Positions 27,368 to 34,720 of a stretch of 64,000 nt of DNA are shown in pieces. A program made the position numbers and the translations under genes. Source of the stretch: an uncultured Oscillospiraceae bacterium (lineage in GTDB: Bacteria > Bacillota > Clostridia > Oscillospirales > Acutalibacteraceae); NCBI GenBank assembly GCA_900539855.1, contig UQDO01000003.1:1-64000 (forward strand), in the 5' to 3' direction. The notes below the pieces were generated by a model. That model did no database searches. It was not told the origin of the DNA and saw only the letters and a list, made by a program, of their open reading frames with translations. Position 1 is the stretch's first letter, and each line of letters starts with the position of its first letter.

Positions 27368-27721
27368 TTAAAGTGTATTGCCGAGCCCGAAGCTTACGGA
27401 CAATGCACGGTCGATGCGGTTCATTGCGCCGCTGCCGAGACTGCCCATGCGCTCCCTGAGGCGCTGCTTGTCTATCGTCCGCACCTGTTCCAAAAGTACT
27501 ATGGAGTTCTTGGACAGTCCGCAATCGTCGGCGTCGACCTTTATATGGGTCGGCAACTCGGTCTTGTCCTGCTGGCTCGTTATCGCGGCGGCGATAACGG
27601 TAGGACTGTATTTGTTGCCGACATCGTTCTGAACTATAAGTACCGGACGTATTCCGCCCTGTTCCGAGCCGACTACCGGACTGAGATCTGCGTAGTATAT
27701 TTCTCCTCTTTTTACTGTCAC
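27368..27721 (-). CDS. MazF/PemK-type endoribonuclease toxin (NdoA-like)
   Basis: 117 aa, about the usual size. N-terminal RGEIYYADLSPVVGSEQGGIRPVLIVQND is the classic chromosomal MazF/EndoA sequence, with conserved RPVLI and the later EQVRTIDKQRL. Such proteins cleave mRNA at short motifs and are normally held by an upstream MazE. No antitoxin frame precedes it on this strand: the upstream 200 nt are empty and then comes a divergent gene. It starts with GTG; the GGAG is 11 nt away. Confidence 0.92.
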   Translation of the reverse strand: MTVKRGEIYYADLSPVVGSEQGGIRPVLIVQNDVGNKYSPTVIAAAITSQQDKTELPTHIKVDADDCGLSKNSIVLLEQVRTIDKQRLRERMGSLGSGAMNRIDRALSVSFGLGNTL

Positions 27722-28004
27722 TTTGTTTCACTCTCCGTTTGACATTGTTTGTGATAGTATTTTTGCCTTTATATCCCCGGTTTAGTCATGTTTTTGTTTT
27801 TATATATTTTATGCCGCATGTCCCACAGCGGACACAGCACCGATTGACGCGTTTTGCGACACAAAGCGACGGCGATCGGCTAAAATATTAATATTTTTTA
27901 AAAAACAGATTGAAATTGTGATCGGTTTAGGCTACAATATAATAGTGAATTCATGTGCAACCGGCAGTGAGCCGGAATGTGCCGGGAAAACGGGCACATT
28001 TACT

Positions 28005-28700
28005 ATGAAGATGAGGGATACCGTGAAAAAGCTGTTTTCGGATAAAATATATGATATACTCGAAGTGGGAAACGGGTTTATCGTTGTATACAGACGGCCT
28101 GAAATAGATGATAAGGTGGTCGTTTCTTACAAGTCGGTTTCACTTGAAAACGGAGTCGTTACCAAAAGGACAAAGGCGGATTATGAATTTGTAAAATTCG
28201 GTCCGAATTACAGCACCGTAAATTTTCAGGTCGATAATTTTATAACCAGCAGCTGCGTCGAGCTTGACGGCGGCAGGCTCTTTATCGTATCAAAAAGCGG
28301 CGATGCAAAAATAGTTGAGCCAAACGGCTGTACCGAATGGCAGGGGACTATCAGATACAAGGATTTCGGTCCGTCCGCGATAGCTCATTTCGGGCATACT
28401 CTGTGGGCTTCGTTTTCCGAGAAGAACGCACTTATACGCTTTAATCTCCGTACCATGAGGGAGGAGCTGCGTATCGGCGGCTCAAACGACTCATCGTTTT
28501 CCGCTCCCGAGGGCATGTGGATAGACCAGCCGGCAGGCAAGCTGCTCGTCTGCAATTCGACCGGCAATAACCTGCTTGAGGTCGATATGAAAACATACAC
28601 CGTTATGGAGCGCGCAGTTTTTGAGGAACCGGTGCACAAGTATCTGCGTATCGGCGAGCGCGAATTTGTTGTTCTCGATTCAGGTCTTTATCTGCTGTAA
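28005..28700 (+). CDS. hypothetical protein with beta-propeller-like repeats
   Basis: I do not recognise the family. From ATG 28005 it is 231 aa; a GTG at 28023 has a better placed GAGGG and may be the true start, and the open frame extends back to 27918. The sequence alternates short beta-strand patterns ending in turn motifs (LDGGRLFIVSKSGDAKIVEP, PAGKLLVCNSTGNNLLEVD, REFVVLDSGLYLL), suggesting a partial beta-propeller. No signal peptide. Followed by a strong terminator. The 280 nt between it and mazF hold no other clear gene. Confidence 0.6.
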   Translation: MKMRDTVKKLFSDKIYDILEVGNGFIVVYRRPEIDDKVVVSYKSVSLENGVVTKRTKADYEFVKFGPNYSTVNFQVDNFITSSCVELDGGRLFIVSKSGDAKIVEPNGCTEWQGTIRYKDFGPSAIAHFGHTLWASFSEKNALIRFNLRTMREELRIGGSNDSSFSAPEGMWIDQPAGKLLVCNSTGNNLLEVDMKTYTVMERAVFEEPVHKYLRIGEREFVVLDSGLYLL

Positions 28701-28738
28701 ACGCTGTTTGTGTTTCTGATATTTTTTCGGCGCTCTCC

Positions 28739-28764
28739 GCATTCGGAGAGCGCCTTCGCTTTTG
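28739..28764 (+). terminator. terminator between convergent genes
   Basis: Stem GGCGCTCTCCG / CGGAGAGCGCC with a CATT loop, followed on the plus strand by a T-rich run. Confidence 0.75.
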
Positions 28765-28775
28765 CGTTTTTGTGT

Positions 28776-29084
28776 TCAGCTCCACATCACATACATTCCG
28801 TACCTCAAAGCCTTTTTCAGTCTTTCCCTTGAACGCGAGAGGTGTCTTGAAACTGTGGACTTTGAAAGCCCGTACTTGTTGGCAATGGATGTTACGGTCT
28901 GACCGTCAAAATAGTATTCACACAGCATCTCCTGCTGACGCGGCGTCAGCTCGGTGGTAATGGCGCTTTTCAGCGCCTTTTTCATAGTTGCCAGCTGCTT
29001 TGAGTTGTCCTCACCCGAAGAAAAAATATCATGCATCGGGATGCGGTCGCCGAATACCTCAAGACTGAAATCTGCGCGCTTCAT
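28776..29084 (-). CDS. sigma-70 region-4-like DNA-binding protein
   Basis: 102 aa. Residues about 45-95 form a region-4/LuxR-like HTH (LTPRQQEMLCEYYFDGQTV, then SIANKYGLSKSTVSRHLSRSRERL). No region 2 is present, so it is not a full sigma factor; it could be an accessory or anti-/co-regulator like YlxM, or a phage-type late regulator. Its ATG overlaps the stop of the upstream gene by four nt. The pair faces an Xre repressor across a 280-nt region with four copies of one operator, so it is probably repressed by that protein. Confidence 0.75.
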   Translation of the reverse strand: MKRADFSLEVFGDRIPMHDIFSSGEDNSKQLATMKKALKSAITTELTPRQQEMLCEYYFDGQTVTSIANKYGLSKSTVSRHLSRSRERLKKALRYGMYVMWS

Positions 29085-29293
29085 TCATTATCACCGTGCC
29101 TTCCGTATGATATCATCATAAGAGCGAGCTGCCGACAGCTCGCCGCATCGGAATACAGTGAATATATCCGCCTTTTCATTACTACCTTTTCATTGCCGCA
29201 CAAGCCTTCACACTGCTCCTTTAAATTGTGGATATGATTTATGAGCTCTTCAGAACGCCTTAAGTACTCATATCCTAAATCAACTAACTCCAT
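29081..29293 (-). CDS. small hypothetical protein, 70 aa
   Basis: Starts at ATG 29293, chosen for the GGAGG about seven nt upstream; the frame stays open to a GTG at 29311. Sequence is mostly helical and charged (YEYLRRSEELINHIHNLKEQCEGLC), coiled-coil-like, with three cysteines. Family not recognised. First gene of a two-gene unit with the region-4-like protein. An operator-like site (29310-29322) overlaps its leader, just before the ribosome site. Confidence 0.65.
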   Translation of the reverse strand: MELVDLGYEYLRRSEELINHIHNLKEQCEGLCGNEKVVMKRRIYSLYSDAASCRQLALMMISYGRHGDNE

Positions 29294-29309
29294 TTTCTTC
29301 CTCCGTGAC

Positions 29310-29322
29310 ACACATAATGTGT
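29310..29322. promoter_or_regulatory. operator 1 (leader of the minus-strand pair)
   Basis: ACAC-ATAAT-GTGT, followed by TTA. A weaker copy of the TTAACAC-N5-GTGTTAA operator, placed in the 5' leader of the minus-strand genes. Confidence 0.55.
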
Positions 29323-29377
29323 TATTTTGTTTTAGTTTTCCAAAGAATTCTTTGCAGTCTTATCGGCTGATATTTAT

Positions 29378-29406
29378 ATATTATCACGTTATGTGTTAAA
29401 TTTCAA
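29378..29406 (-). promoter_or_regulatory. promoter of the minus-strand pair with operator 2 in its spacer
   Basis: On the minus strand: TTGAAA (29401-29406), 17-nt spacer, TAATAT (29378-29383). Operator 2, TTATCAC-GTTAT-GTGTTAA (29381-29399, one mismatch between arms), fills the spacer and -10 region, so a bound repressor would block polymerase. Confidence 0.75.
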
Positions 29407-29421
29407 GTTATTTTGCGGTAA

Positions 29422-29442
29422 TTTAACACATTTCGTGTTAAA
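29422..29442. promoter_or_regulatory. operator 3, between the divergent promoters
   Basis: Perfect arms TTTAACAC / GTGTTAAA with a 5-nt spacer ATTTC, upstream of the -35 boxes of both divergent promoters. Confidence 0.75.
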
Positions 29443-29500
29443 ATATAAAAGTTGTACAAAAATTGCACCAACTTTTGAAATATAATAACGAATCTTGCAG

Positions 29501-29529
29501 TTGAATTTTAACACGAAGTGTGTTAAAAT
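29501..29529 (+). promoter_or_regulatory. xre promoter with operator 4 in its spacer
   Basis: TTGAAT (29501-29506), 17-nt spacer, TAAAAT (29524-29529). Operator 4 has perfect 9-nt arms TTTTAACAC / GTGTTAAAA around GAAGT (29506-29528) and occupies the spacer exactly, indicating autoregulation. Confidence 0.75.
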
Positions 29530-29573
29530 ACATATGGATCCATTATTTTTATAAAAACGGAGGGCCGACCGGT

Positions 29574-29957
29574 ATGAATATGATCGGGCAAAGGATCAAG
29601 CAGCTCAGGACAGAGTCAGGTATGACGCAGCATCAGCTTGCCGTAAGACTTGGTGTGTCAACAAGCACGGTGGGAATGTACGAAAGCGGACACAGAAGTC
29701 CGGATAACGAAATGCTGGTCAAGATCGGAAGTGTATTTTCGGTGACGACCGACAGTCTGCTCGGAGTCAGCAAGCTGTCAAGCGAGGCTACGGATATAAT
29801 AACTGAGATGCGCGACAGGATAATGCACGGAAGCGGCATTATGCTGAACGGCATGCCTATGAGCATGGAGGACAGGGAAAAGCTGCTCGATGCCATTGAG
29901 GTCGCGACCAGAGTCATGATAGCCGAAAAGGAAAAACGGGACCAGATGGGTAAATAG
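29574..29957 (+). CDS. Xre-family transcriptional regulator
   Basis: 127 aa. Residues 4-60 are a Cro/C1-type HTH (GQRIKQLRTESGMTQHQLAVRLGVSTSTVGMYESGHRSP) of the kind found in phage-type repressors and chromosomal regulators. The C-terminal half is helical and unassigned. ATG 29574 is chosen for the GGAGGG nine nt upstream; the frame is open earlier. It is divergent from the region-4-like pair; four copies of a TTAACAC-N5-GTGTTAA palindrome lie between them, so it is the obvious candidate to bind them (inference). Confidence 0.85.
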   Translation: MNMIGQRIKQLRTESGMTQHQLAVRLGVSTSTVGMYESGHRSPDNEMLVKIGSVFSVTTDSLLGVSKLSSEATDIITEMRDRIMHGSGIMLNGMPMSMEDREKLLDAIEVATRVMIAEKEKRDQMGK

Positions 29958-30013
29958 AGACGGGCACACCGGCTTTTGTGGGAATATTTTTTCTTTAAAC
30001 ATGCAAATTTTAG

Positions 30014-30043
30014 TTGACACACATGTATGACTTGCGATATAAT
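30014..30043 (+). promoter_or_regulatory. rpmH operon promoter
   Basis: TTGACA (30014-30019), 18-nt spacer, TATAAT (30038-30043), about 120 nt before rpmH. Confidence 0.8.
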
Positions 30044-30165
30044 TCTAAATTGATAGGTTATGTTGATCACTGTATCCTGTACGGGATATCAAACGGAAAA
30101 TTCCCGTGTATATACATCTATATATATCTTCATGACCGTAACGCATGGCAAAGGAGGTTTGCAAA

Positions 30166-30300
30166 ATGAAGAGAACTTATCAGCCGAAGAAGCTCCACAG
30201 AATGAAGGAGCACGGATTTCGCAAGAGAATGTCTACAGCCAATGGCCGCAAGGTGCTTGCCCGCCGCAGAGCCAAGGGCAGACAGAGCCTCACTTACTGA
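30166..30300 (+). CDS. rpmH: 50S ribosomal protein L34
   Basis: 44 aa, beginning MKRTYQPKKLHRMKEHGFRK and ending in the basic RRRAKGRQSLTY, the full conserved L34 sequence of the large ribosomal subunit. AAAGGAGG precedes the ATG by seven or eight nt. First gene of the rpmH-rnpA-yidD-yidC-jag cluster. dnaA, its neighbour in many bacteria, is not upstream here. Confidence 0.98.
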   Translation: MKRTYQPKKLHRMKEHGFRKRMSTANGRKVLARRRAKGRQSLTY

Positions 30301-30445
30301 TTGCTGTTAAAGAGGACAGTGCGAATGACGGGCGGACTTTCCGCCCACCTTTAAAAGATCATCCCGATACATTCTTATATATCGGGTGTAAAATCAGTGC
30401 AGCGCCGGATCACGGGTCCGGCATGCACGGAACGGATGTCGGAAT
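30301..30445 (+). other. rpmH-rnpA spacer with three hairpins
   Basis: In 145 nt there are GGGCGG/CCGCCC (30330-30346), CCCGATA/TATCGGG (30363 onward) and GCCGGAT/GTCCGGC (near 30405-30422). None has a strong T run; they may attenuate or be processing sites, lowering rnpA expression relative to rpmH. Confidence 0.5.
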
Positions 30446-30775
30446 ATGGAGTCCTGTAAGCTCAATCTGAATAAGGATTTCCGGCGGCTGTACGGCAGGG
30501 GACACAGTCATGTGAGCCCGGTTCTGGTTACCTATGTGATGAAAAACCACCGCGGCGTTATCCGCTACGGGATAACGACCGGCAAAAAGGTCGGCTGTGC
30601 TGTCAGGCGCAACCGCGCGAGGCGTGTGATAGAGGCTGCGGCGCGCGAATGTATCGGCGACGCAGCGTCAGGGGCTGACATTGTGTTTGTCGCCCGTGCC
30701 AAAACGCCGTTTGCAAAGAGCGGCGAGATCGCGGCAATCATGAGAAAACACCTTGAGGCAGAGGGCTTATATTAA
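30446..30775 (+). CDS. rnpA: ribonuclease P protein component
   Basis: Protein cofactor of RNase P, which matures the 5' ends of tRNAs. 109 aa, normal length. N-terminal LNKDFRRLYGRG and the RNA-binding RNR signature KKVGCAVRRNRARRVI (47-62) are diagnostic. Follows rpmH in the universal order and is followed eleven nt later by yidD. Confidence 0.97.
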   Translation: MESCKLNLNKDFRRLYGRGHSHVSPVLVTYVMKNHRGVIRYGITTGKKVGCAVRRNRARRVIEAAARECIGDAASGADIVFVARAKTPFAKSGEIAAIMRKHLEAEGLY

Positions 30776-30786
30776 GGAAAATAAAG

Positions 30787-31077
30787 ATGAAATATCTGCT
30801 CATTGCGCTTGTAAAGGCGTACAGAAAGCTGATCTCACCGCTAAAGCCCAGATGCTGCAGATTTATTCCGAGCTGTTCGGAATATTCTATCGAGGCGCTC
30901 AGAACGAGGGGTGCCATAGTAGGCACGGCATTGACGGTGTCAAGGATACTTAGATGCAATCCGTTCTGCAAAGGCGGATATGATCCAGTGCCCTTAAAGG
31001 GCGAAGCAAGGGGAGTTAAGTGTGACCCCGATAAAGACATATTATTTTTATCCGACAAGGCTCACGGTCGGAAGTAA
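30787..31077 (+). CDS. yidD: membrane protein insertion efficiency factor
   Basis: 96-aa membrane-associated protein helping YidC-dependent insertion. The conserved core YRKLISPLKPRCCRFIPSCS, continuing EYSIEAL, and the CNPFCKGGYDPVP motif are both present. Slightly longer than the minimal family, with a charged tail. Sits between rnpA and yidC as usual. Confidence 0.96.
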   Translation: MKYLLIALVKAYRKLISPLKPRCCRFIPSCSEYSIEALRTRGAIVGTALTVSRILRCNPFCKGGYDPVPLKGEARGVKCDPDKDILFLSDKAHGRK

Positions 31078-31086
31078 GGAAACATT

Positions 31087-32259
31087 ATGAGTTATATCAG
31101 TTATGCTATGGGATGGGTGTTGGCACGGCTGAGTGACCTTTTCGGCAACCATTTTGCCCTTTCGGTCCTCGCTTTCACGGTGCTTGTGAACATTATATTG
31201 CTTCCGCTCACCATGAAAACTCAGAAATCAACTGCAAAGCAGGCAAAGCTTAAACCTAAGCTCGACGCTTTGAAGAAAAAATACGGTAACGATAAGCAGA
31301 AATATTCTCAGGCTATGAACGAGCTTTATACCAAAGAGAATGTTTCAATGTCCGGCGGCTGTCTGCCGATGGTATTAAGACTTTTAATAATGATGGGTGT
31401 TTACTGGGCGGTCGCAAGCCCTTTCACCTACGTTATGCAGATAGACACGAGTGCGGTAAAATCGGTTAAGGAATGGGTGGCTTACGAGAAGGTAGCTGAG
31501 GATCAGTCTATAGACTGGAATGCTGCCGGACTTGATGATATGATGACCTCTGACGCCGTCAAGGCGAACGCCGAAAAATACGGCGACGGCAGCGAGGATT
31601 CGGTCAGACACTACGCAAAGCTGGCTATCGTAAACACCACTGCGCTTAAAGGCAGCGACAGCATCGCAAAGGACTCGGTTGAGGAAAAGATTAAGTCAGC
31701 CGTTGAAAAGTCAAAGGTCGTCCGTGAGGTCGAGATCGCAAAGTATCTTTCGACCGATGCAGACGGGAAATACAGCTATCCCATGATAGTCGATATTTTC
31801 GTCAAAAACGGCGGTGATTTTGACAAGATCAACGCTACAAACTTTGATCTGTTCGGTATAAATCTTACCGACACACCGGAATTTTCATGGAATTTCTCTG
31901 AATTCCAGGTAATATGGCTTATACCTATAATGTCGTTTGTAACATCGGTGCTTACGAGCATAGTATCGATGAATATACAGAAAAAAGCCAATCCCGATAC
32001 GCCCGGTATGGGCGGTATGATGCTTTTCATGCCGATCATCTCGCTTGTTATTGCGTTCGGTGTTCCGGGCGCCGTGGGATTCTACTGGGCTTGCTCCAAC
32101 CTTATCTCCGGCGGACTGCAGATAGTTATGCAGATGGTTTACGGTCCTGCCGTTATAATTGCAAAGGATCAGGGCAAGTCGATCGTAGCAAGGGCAAAGA
32201 AGGAACAGGAAAGAATTGCAAGCCGCGCCGCGCAAGAAAACGGCGGCAAAGAGGCTTGA
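31087..32259 (+). CDS. yidC: YidC/Oxa1 membrane protein insertase
   Basis: Inserts membrane proteins, alone or with SecYEG. 390 aa. The first conserved segment (HFALSVLAFTVLVNIILLPL, about 22-41) and the cytoplasmic helical hairpin (TKSTAKQAKLKPKLDALKKKYG-like region, 44-75) are typical. There is an unusually long extracellular stretch of about 140 residues (120-260) between segments two and three, then the remaining membrane segments to about 355. No lipobox is seen. Followed by jag. Confidence 0.95.
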   Translation: MSYISYAMGWVLARLSDLFGNHFALSVLAFTVLVNIILLPLTMKTQKSTAKQAKLKPKLDALKKKYGNDKQKYSQAMNELYTKENVSMSGGCLPMVLRLLIMMGVYWAVASPFTYVMQIDTSAVKSVKEWVAYEKVAEDQSIDWNAAGLDDMMTSDAVKANAEKYGDGSEDSVRHYAKLAIVNTTALKGSDSIAKDSVEEKIKSAVEKSKVVREVEIAKYLSTDADGKYSYPMIVDIFVKNGGDFDKINATNFDLFGINLTDTPEFSWNFSEFQVIWLIPIMSFVTSVLTSIVSMNIQKKANPDTPGMGGMMLFMPIISLVIAFGVPGAVGFYWACSNLISGGLQIVMQMVYGPAVIIAKDQGKSIVARAKKEQERIASRAAQENGGKEA

Positions 32260-32296
32260 CCGTAAAAGCGACTGATCTTTAAGGAGGATCATCAAG

Positions 32297-33319
32297 TTGA
32301 TAATTAAGGAAGCAAGAGGCGTCGGTGCCACCGTTGAGTTGGCAAGAGAAGACGCGCTTAAAAAACTGGGAGCCGGAATTGATGAGGATGTTTCGGTCGA
32401 TGTAATAGCGTTACCTAAGAAAAAGGTGCTTGGACTTTTCGGCGGAAGTATGGCAGAGGTCAGAGCTTATGTCGAGGTTGAGGACAAGCCTCAGAAGCAA
32501 AGACAGGACCGCCAGCCGAAGTCAGAAAAGAAGTTTGATAAAAAACCGGTTCAGCAGAAGAAAGCCGAAACCGCAAAGCCGGCAGCTGCGAAGGCACCGG
32601 TCGAGGCGGCAGCAGAGGCAGAGGAGTCTGTAGGTGTTCCTGCGGAGCAGGTGGATAAGAACTCTCCGGCAGGCAGAGCATATGCTTATCTTTCGGAAAT
32701 TCTTGGTAAATTAGGCTGCGACGGCATCAGCGCCACTATTGCCGATGTTGAAGGCGGCTCTAAGATAACCCTTGCCGGAAGCGACAAGTTGGGTGTTATT
32801 ATAGGCAGACGCGGAGAGACGCTTGATGCGCTGCAGTATCTTGCATCGCTCATAGCCAACGAAAACGGCGGCGGTTATTACCGCATTGTTATAGATATCG
32901 GAAACTACCGCGAGAAGCGCGAGGTCACTTTGGAGTCGCTTGCGCGCAGGACAGCTTCACAGGTGCTCCGTACCGGGCGCAACCGCTCACTTGAGCCGAT
33001 GAACCCTTACGAGCGCAGAATAATACATACCACCGTTCAGGGAATTGATGGAGTGACATCAATGTCTATAGGTGACGGAGCCAACAGGCGCGTTGTTATT
33101 TGCGTTGAGGGCAAGCCCTACCGTCCGTATAACGGACGCGGCAGAGAAGGCGGAAGCCGTGACGGCGGACGCAGGCGTCAGGGCTTTGGCGGCAGAGCGG
33201 CGAGGACTGCTGCTCCTGCAAACACCGGAGACAGACCGGAAAGACCGAAAGAGGTCGACGGTACCAAGCTCTACGGTAAGCTTACCGGTAACGACACCGC
33301 CGCGGCAGACAAGCAGTAA
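32297..33319 (+). CDS. jag: RNA-binding protein Jag/KhpB
   Basis: RNA-binding protein linked to cell division and envelope control. 340 aa: Jag_N domain (1-52), Lys/Ala/Glu-rich linker (55-130), KH domain with the GRRGETLDALQYL loop near 170-185, R3H domain (MNPYERRIIHTTVQ near 235), and an Arg/Gly-rich tail (RGREGGSRDGGRRR). TTG start, supported by GGAGG nine nt upstream. It forms the KhpA/KhpB partner set in Firmicutes (family knowledge). Last gene of the rpmH cluster. Confidence 0.95.
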   Translation: MIIKEARGVGATVELAREDALKKLGAGIDEDVSVDVIALPKKKVLGLFGGSMAEVRAYVEVEDKPQKQRQDRQPKSEKKFDKKPVQQKKAETAKPAAAKAPVEAAAEAEESVGVPAEQVDKNSPAGRAYAYLSEILGKLGCDGISATIADVEGGSKITLAGSDKLGVIIGRRGETLDALQYLASLIANENGGGYYRIVIDIGNYREKREVTLESLARRTASQVLRTGRNRSLEPMNPYERRIIHTTVQGIDGVTSMSIGDGANRRVVICVEGKPYRPYNGRGREGGSRDGGRRRQGFGGRAARTAAPANTGDRPERPKEVDGTKLYGKLTGNDTAAADKQ

Positions 33320-33437
33320 TATCCTGACGGGTGACGGCATCGGTCACTCTTACGGAAAATATGTTTAAATCTTCCGGCGGCTCTTTTGCATTAAAGGGTC
33401 GCCGTCGTTGCTTTTGAGAACTTTCGGAGGCTGACTT

Positions 33438-33629
33438 ATGGATATTTCAACAGGCGACAGGATCACACTCAAAAAAAATCATCCCTGCGGCTGCAATACA
33501 TTCAAGGTCTTACGCGTCGGAATGGATTTTAAAATAAGGTGTGACGGCTGCGGTCATGAGGTTATGGCGCCCAGAGCTAAGATCGAAAAAAATATTAAGA
33601 AAATAGAAAAGGTAACAGGGAATGTTTGA
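33438..33629 (+). CDS. DUF951 small zinc-ribbon-like protein
   Basis: 63 aa. Two cysteine pairs, HPCGCNTFKVLRVG and IRCDGCGHEVMAPR, form a probable zinc ribbon; this is the DUF951 family, often encoded near translation genes in Firmicutes and of unknown role. GGAGG precedes the ATG by seven nt. It overlaps prfA by eight nt, implying coupled translation. Confidence 0.92.
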   Translation: MDISTGDRITLKKNHPCGCNTFKVLRVGMDFKIRCDGCGHEVMAPRAKIEKNIKKIEKVTGNV

Positions 33630-34695
33630 TAAATTAGCGGCGGTAGAGTCGAGGTTTGAGGAGATATGCGCCAAAATGAGTGATCCGGATGTGATAAACG
33701 ACGCCGGCGGTTTCAAAGCGCTCATGAAGGAGCACAGCAGGCTTGAACCAATAGTAGACAAATACCGCGAATATAAAGAGGCAGTGTCAAGACGTGACGG
33801 TGCCGAAGAAATGCTTGGATCCAAGGGGCTGGACCCCGAGCTGCACGAGCTTGCCGAGGAAGAGCTTGCCGAGGCAAAGGCGGCAGCCGAATCGGCGGCG
33901 GAGGAATTGAAAATCCTTATGCTGCCCAAAGATCCCAATGACGACCGCAATGTTGTGGTCGAGATAAGAGGCGGCGCCGGCGGAGACGAGGCGGCGCTGT
34001 TTGCAGGCACGCTTTACAGAATGTATTCGCTCTATGCCGAGGCGCGCCGCTGGCGCACCGAACCGGTCGTCGTAAACGAGACCGAGCTTGGCGGATACAA
34101 GGAAATAAGCTTTATGATCGAGGGCGAAGGGGCATATTCAAGGCTCAAATACGAGAGCGGTGTTCACCGCGTACAGCGCGTGCCCGAGACCGAGGCGCAG
34201 GGGCGCATCCACACCTCAACAGTGACGGTCGCGGTGCTCCCGGAGGCAGAGGAGATAGAGCTGAATATAAACCCTGCCGAGCTAAAAATAGATACCTACC
34301 GTTCGGGCGGTGCCGGCGGACAGCATGTCAACAAGACCGAGTCCGCCATAAGAATAACCCATCTGCCGACCGGTATGGTGGTTGAATGTCAGGATGAACG
34401 CAGCCAGCTCAAAAACAAAGAAAAGGCTATGAAGGTACTGCGGTCACGGCTTTATGAGAAAATGACCGCCGAGCAGAATGCCGCTATAGCAGGCGACAGG
34501 CGTGCACAGGTAGGAACGGGCGACCGCTCCGAGCGTATCAGGACTTACAATTATCCGCAGGGACGTGTAACCGATCACAGAATAGGGCTCACACTTTATA
34601 AGCTTGATTCGGTGCTTGACGGCGGACTTGACGACATAATTGATCCTCTCATTATTTACTACCGGACAAAAATGCTCGGTCAGTCAGAGGAATAA
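33622..34695 (+). CDS. prfA: peptide chain release factor 1
   Basis: Ends translation at UAA and UAG. 357 aa. The catalytic GGQ lies at about 230-232 within YRSGGAGGQHVNKTESAIR, and EIRGGAGGDEAALFAG marks the start of the codon-recognition region. Overlaps the DUF951 gene upstream; the threonylcarbamoyl-AMP synthase gene follows 25 nt later. Confidence 0.97.
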   Translation: MFDKLAAVESRFEEICAKMSDPDVINDAGGFKALMKEHSRLEPIVDKYREYKEAVSRRDGAEEMLGSKGLDPELHELAEEELAEAKAAAESAAEELKILMLPKDPNDDRNVVVEIRGGAGGDEAALFAGTLYRMYSLYAEARRWRTEPVVVNETELGGYKEISFMIEGEGAYSRLKYESGVHRVQRVPETEAQGRIHTSTVTVAVLPEAEEIELNINPAELKIDTYRSGGAGGQHVNKTESAIRITHLPTGMVVECQDERSQLKNKEKAMKVLRSRLYEKMTAEQNAAIAGDRRAQVGTGDRSERIRTYNYPQGRVTDHRIGLTLYKLDSVLDGGLDDIIDPLIIYYRTKMLGQSEE

Positions 34696-34720
34696 TTCAT
34701 TTATCAGAGGCGGGCTTGAA

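Noticed and set aside
27279..27731. 150-codon minus-strand frame overlapping mazF
   Set aside because: It overlaps mazF in another frame, is rich in Arg/Gln/Gly as expected of shadow translation, and lacks family features.
27977..27998. Hairpin GTGCC/GGCAC as a regulatory element of the 28.0-kb gene
   Set aside because: Only a five-bp stem with no T run or partner; not distinguishable from chance.
29958..30165. Origin of replication near rpmH
   Set aside because: dnaA and dnaN are absent and I found no cluster of TTATCCACA-type boxes; only a standard promoter is visible.
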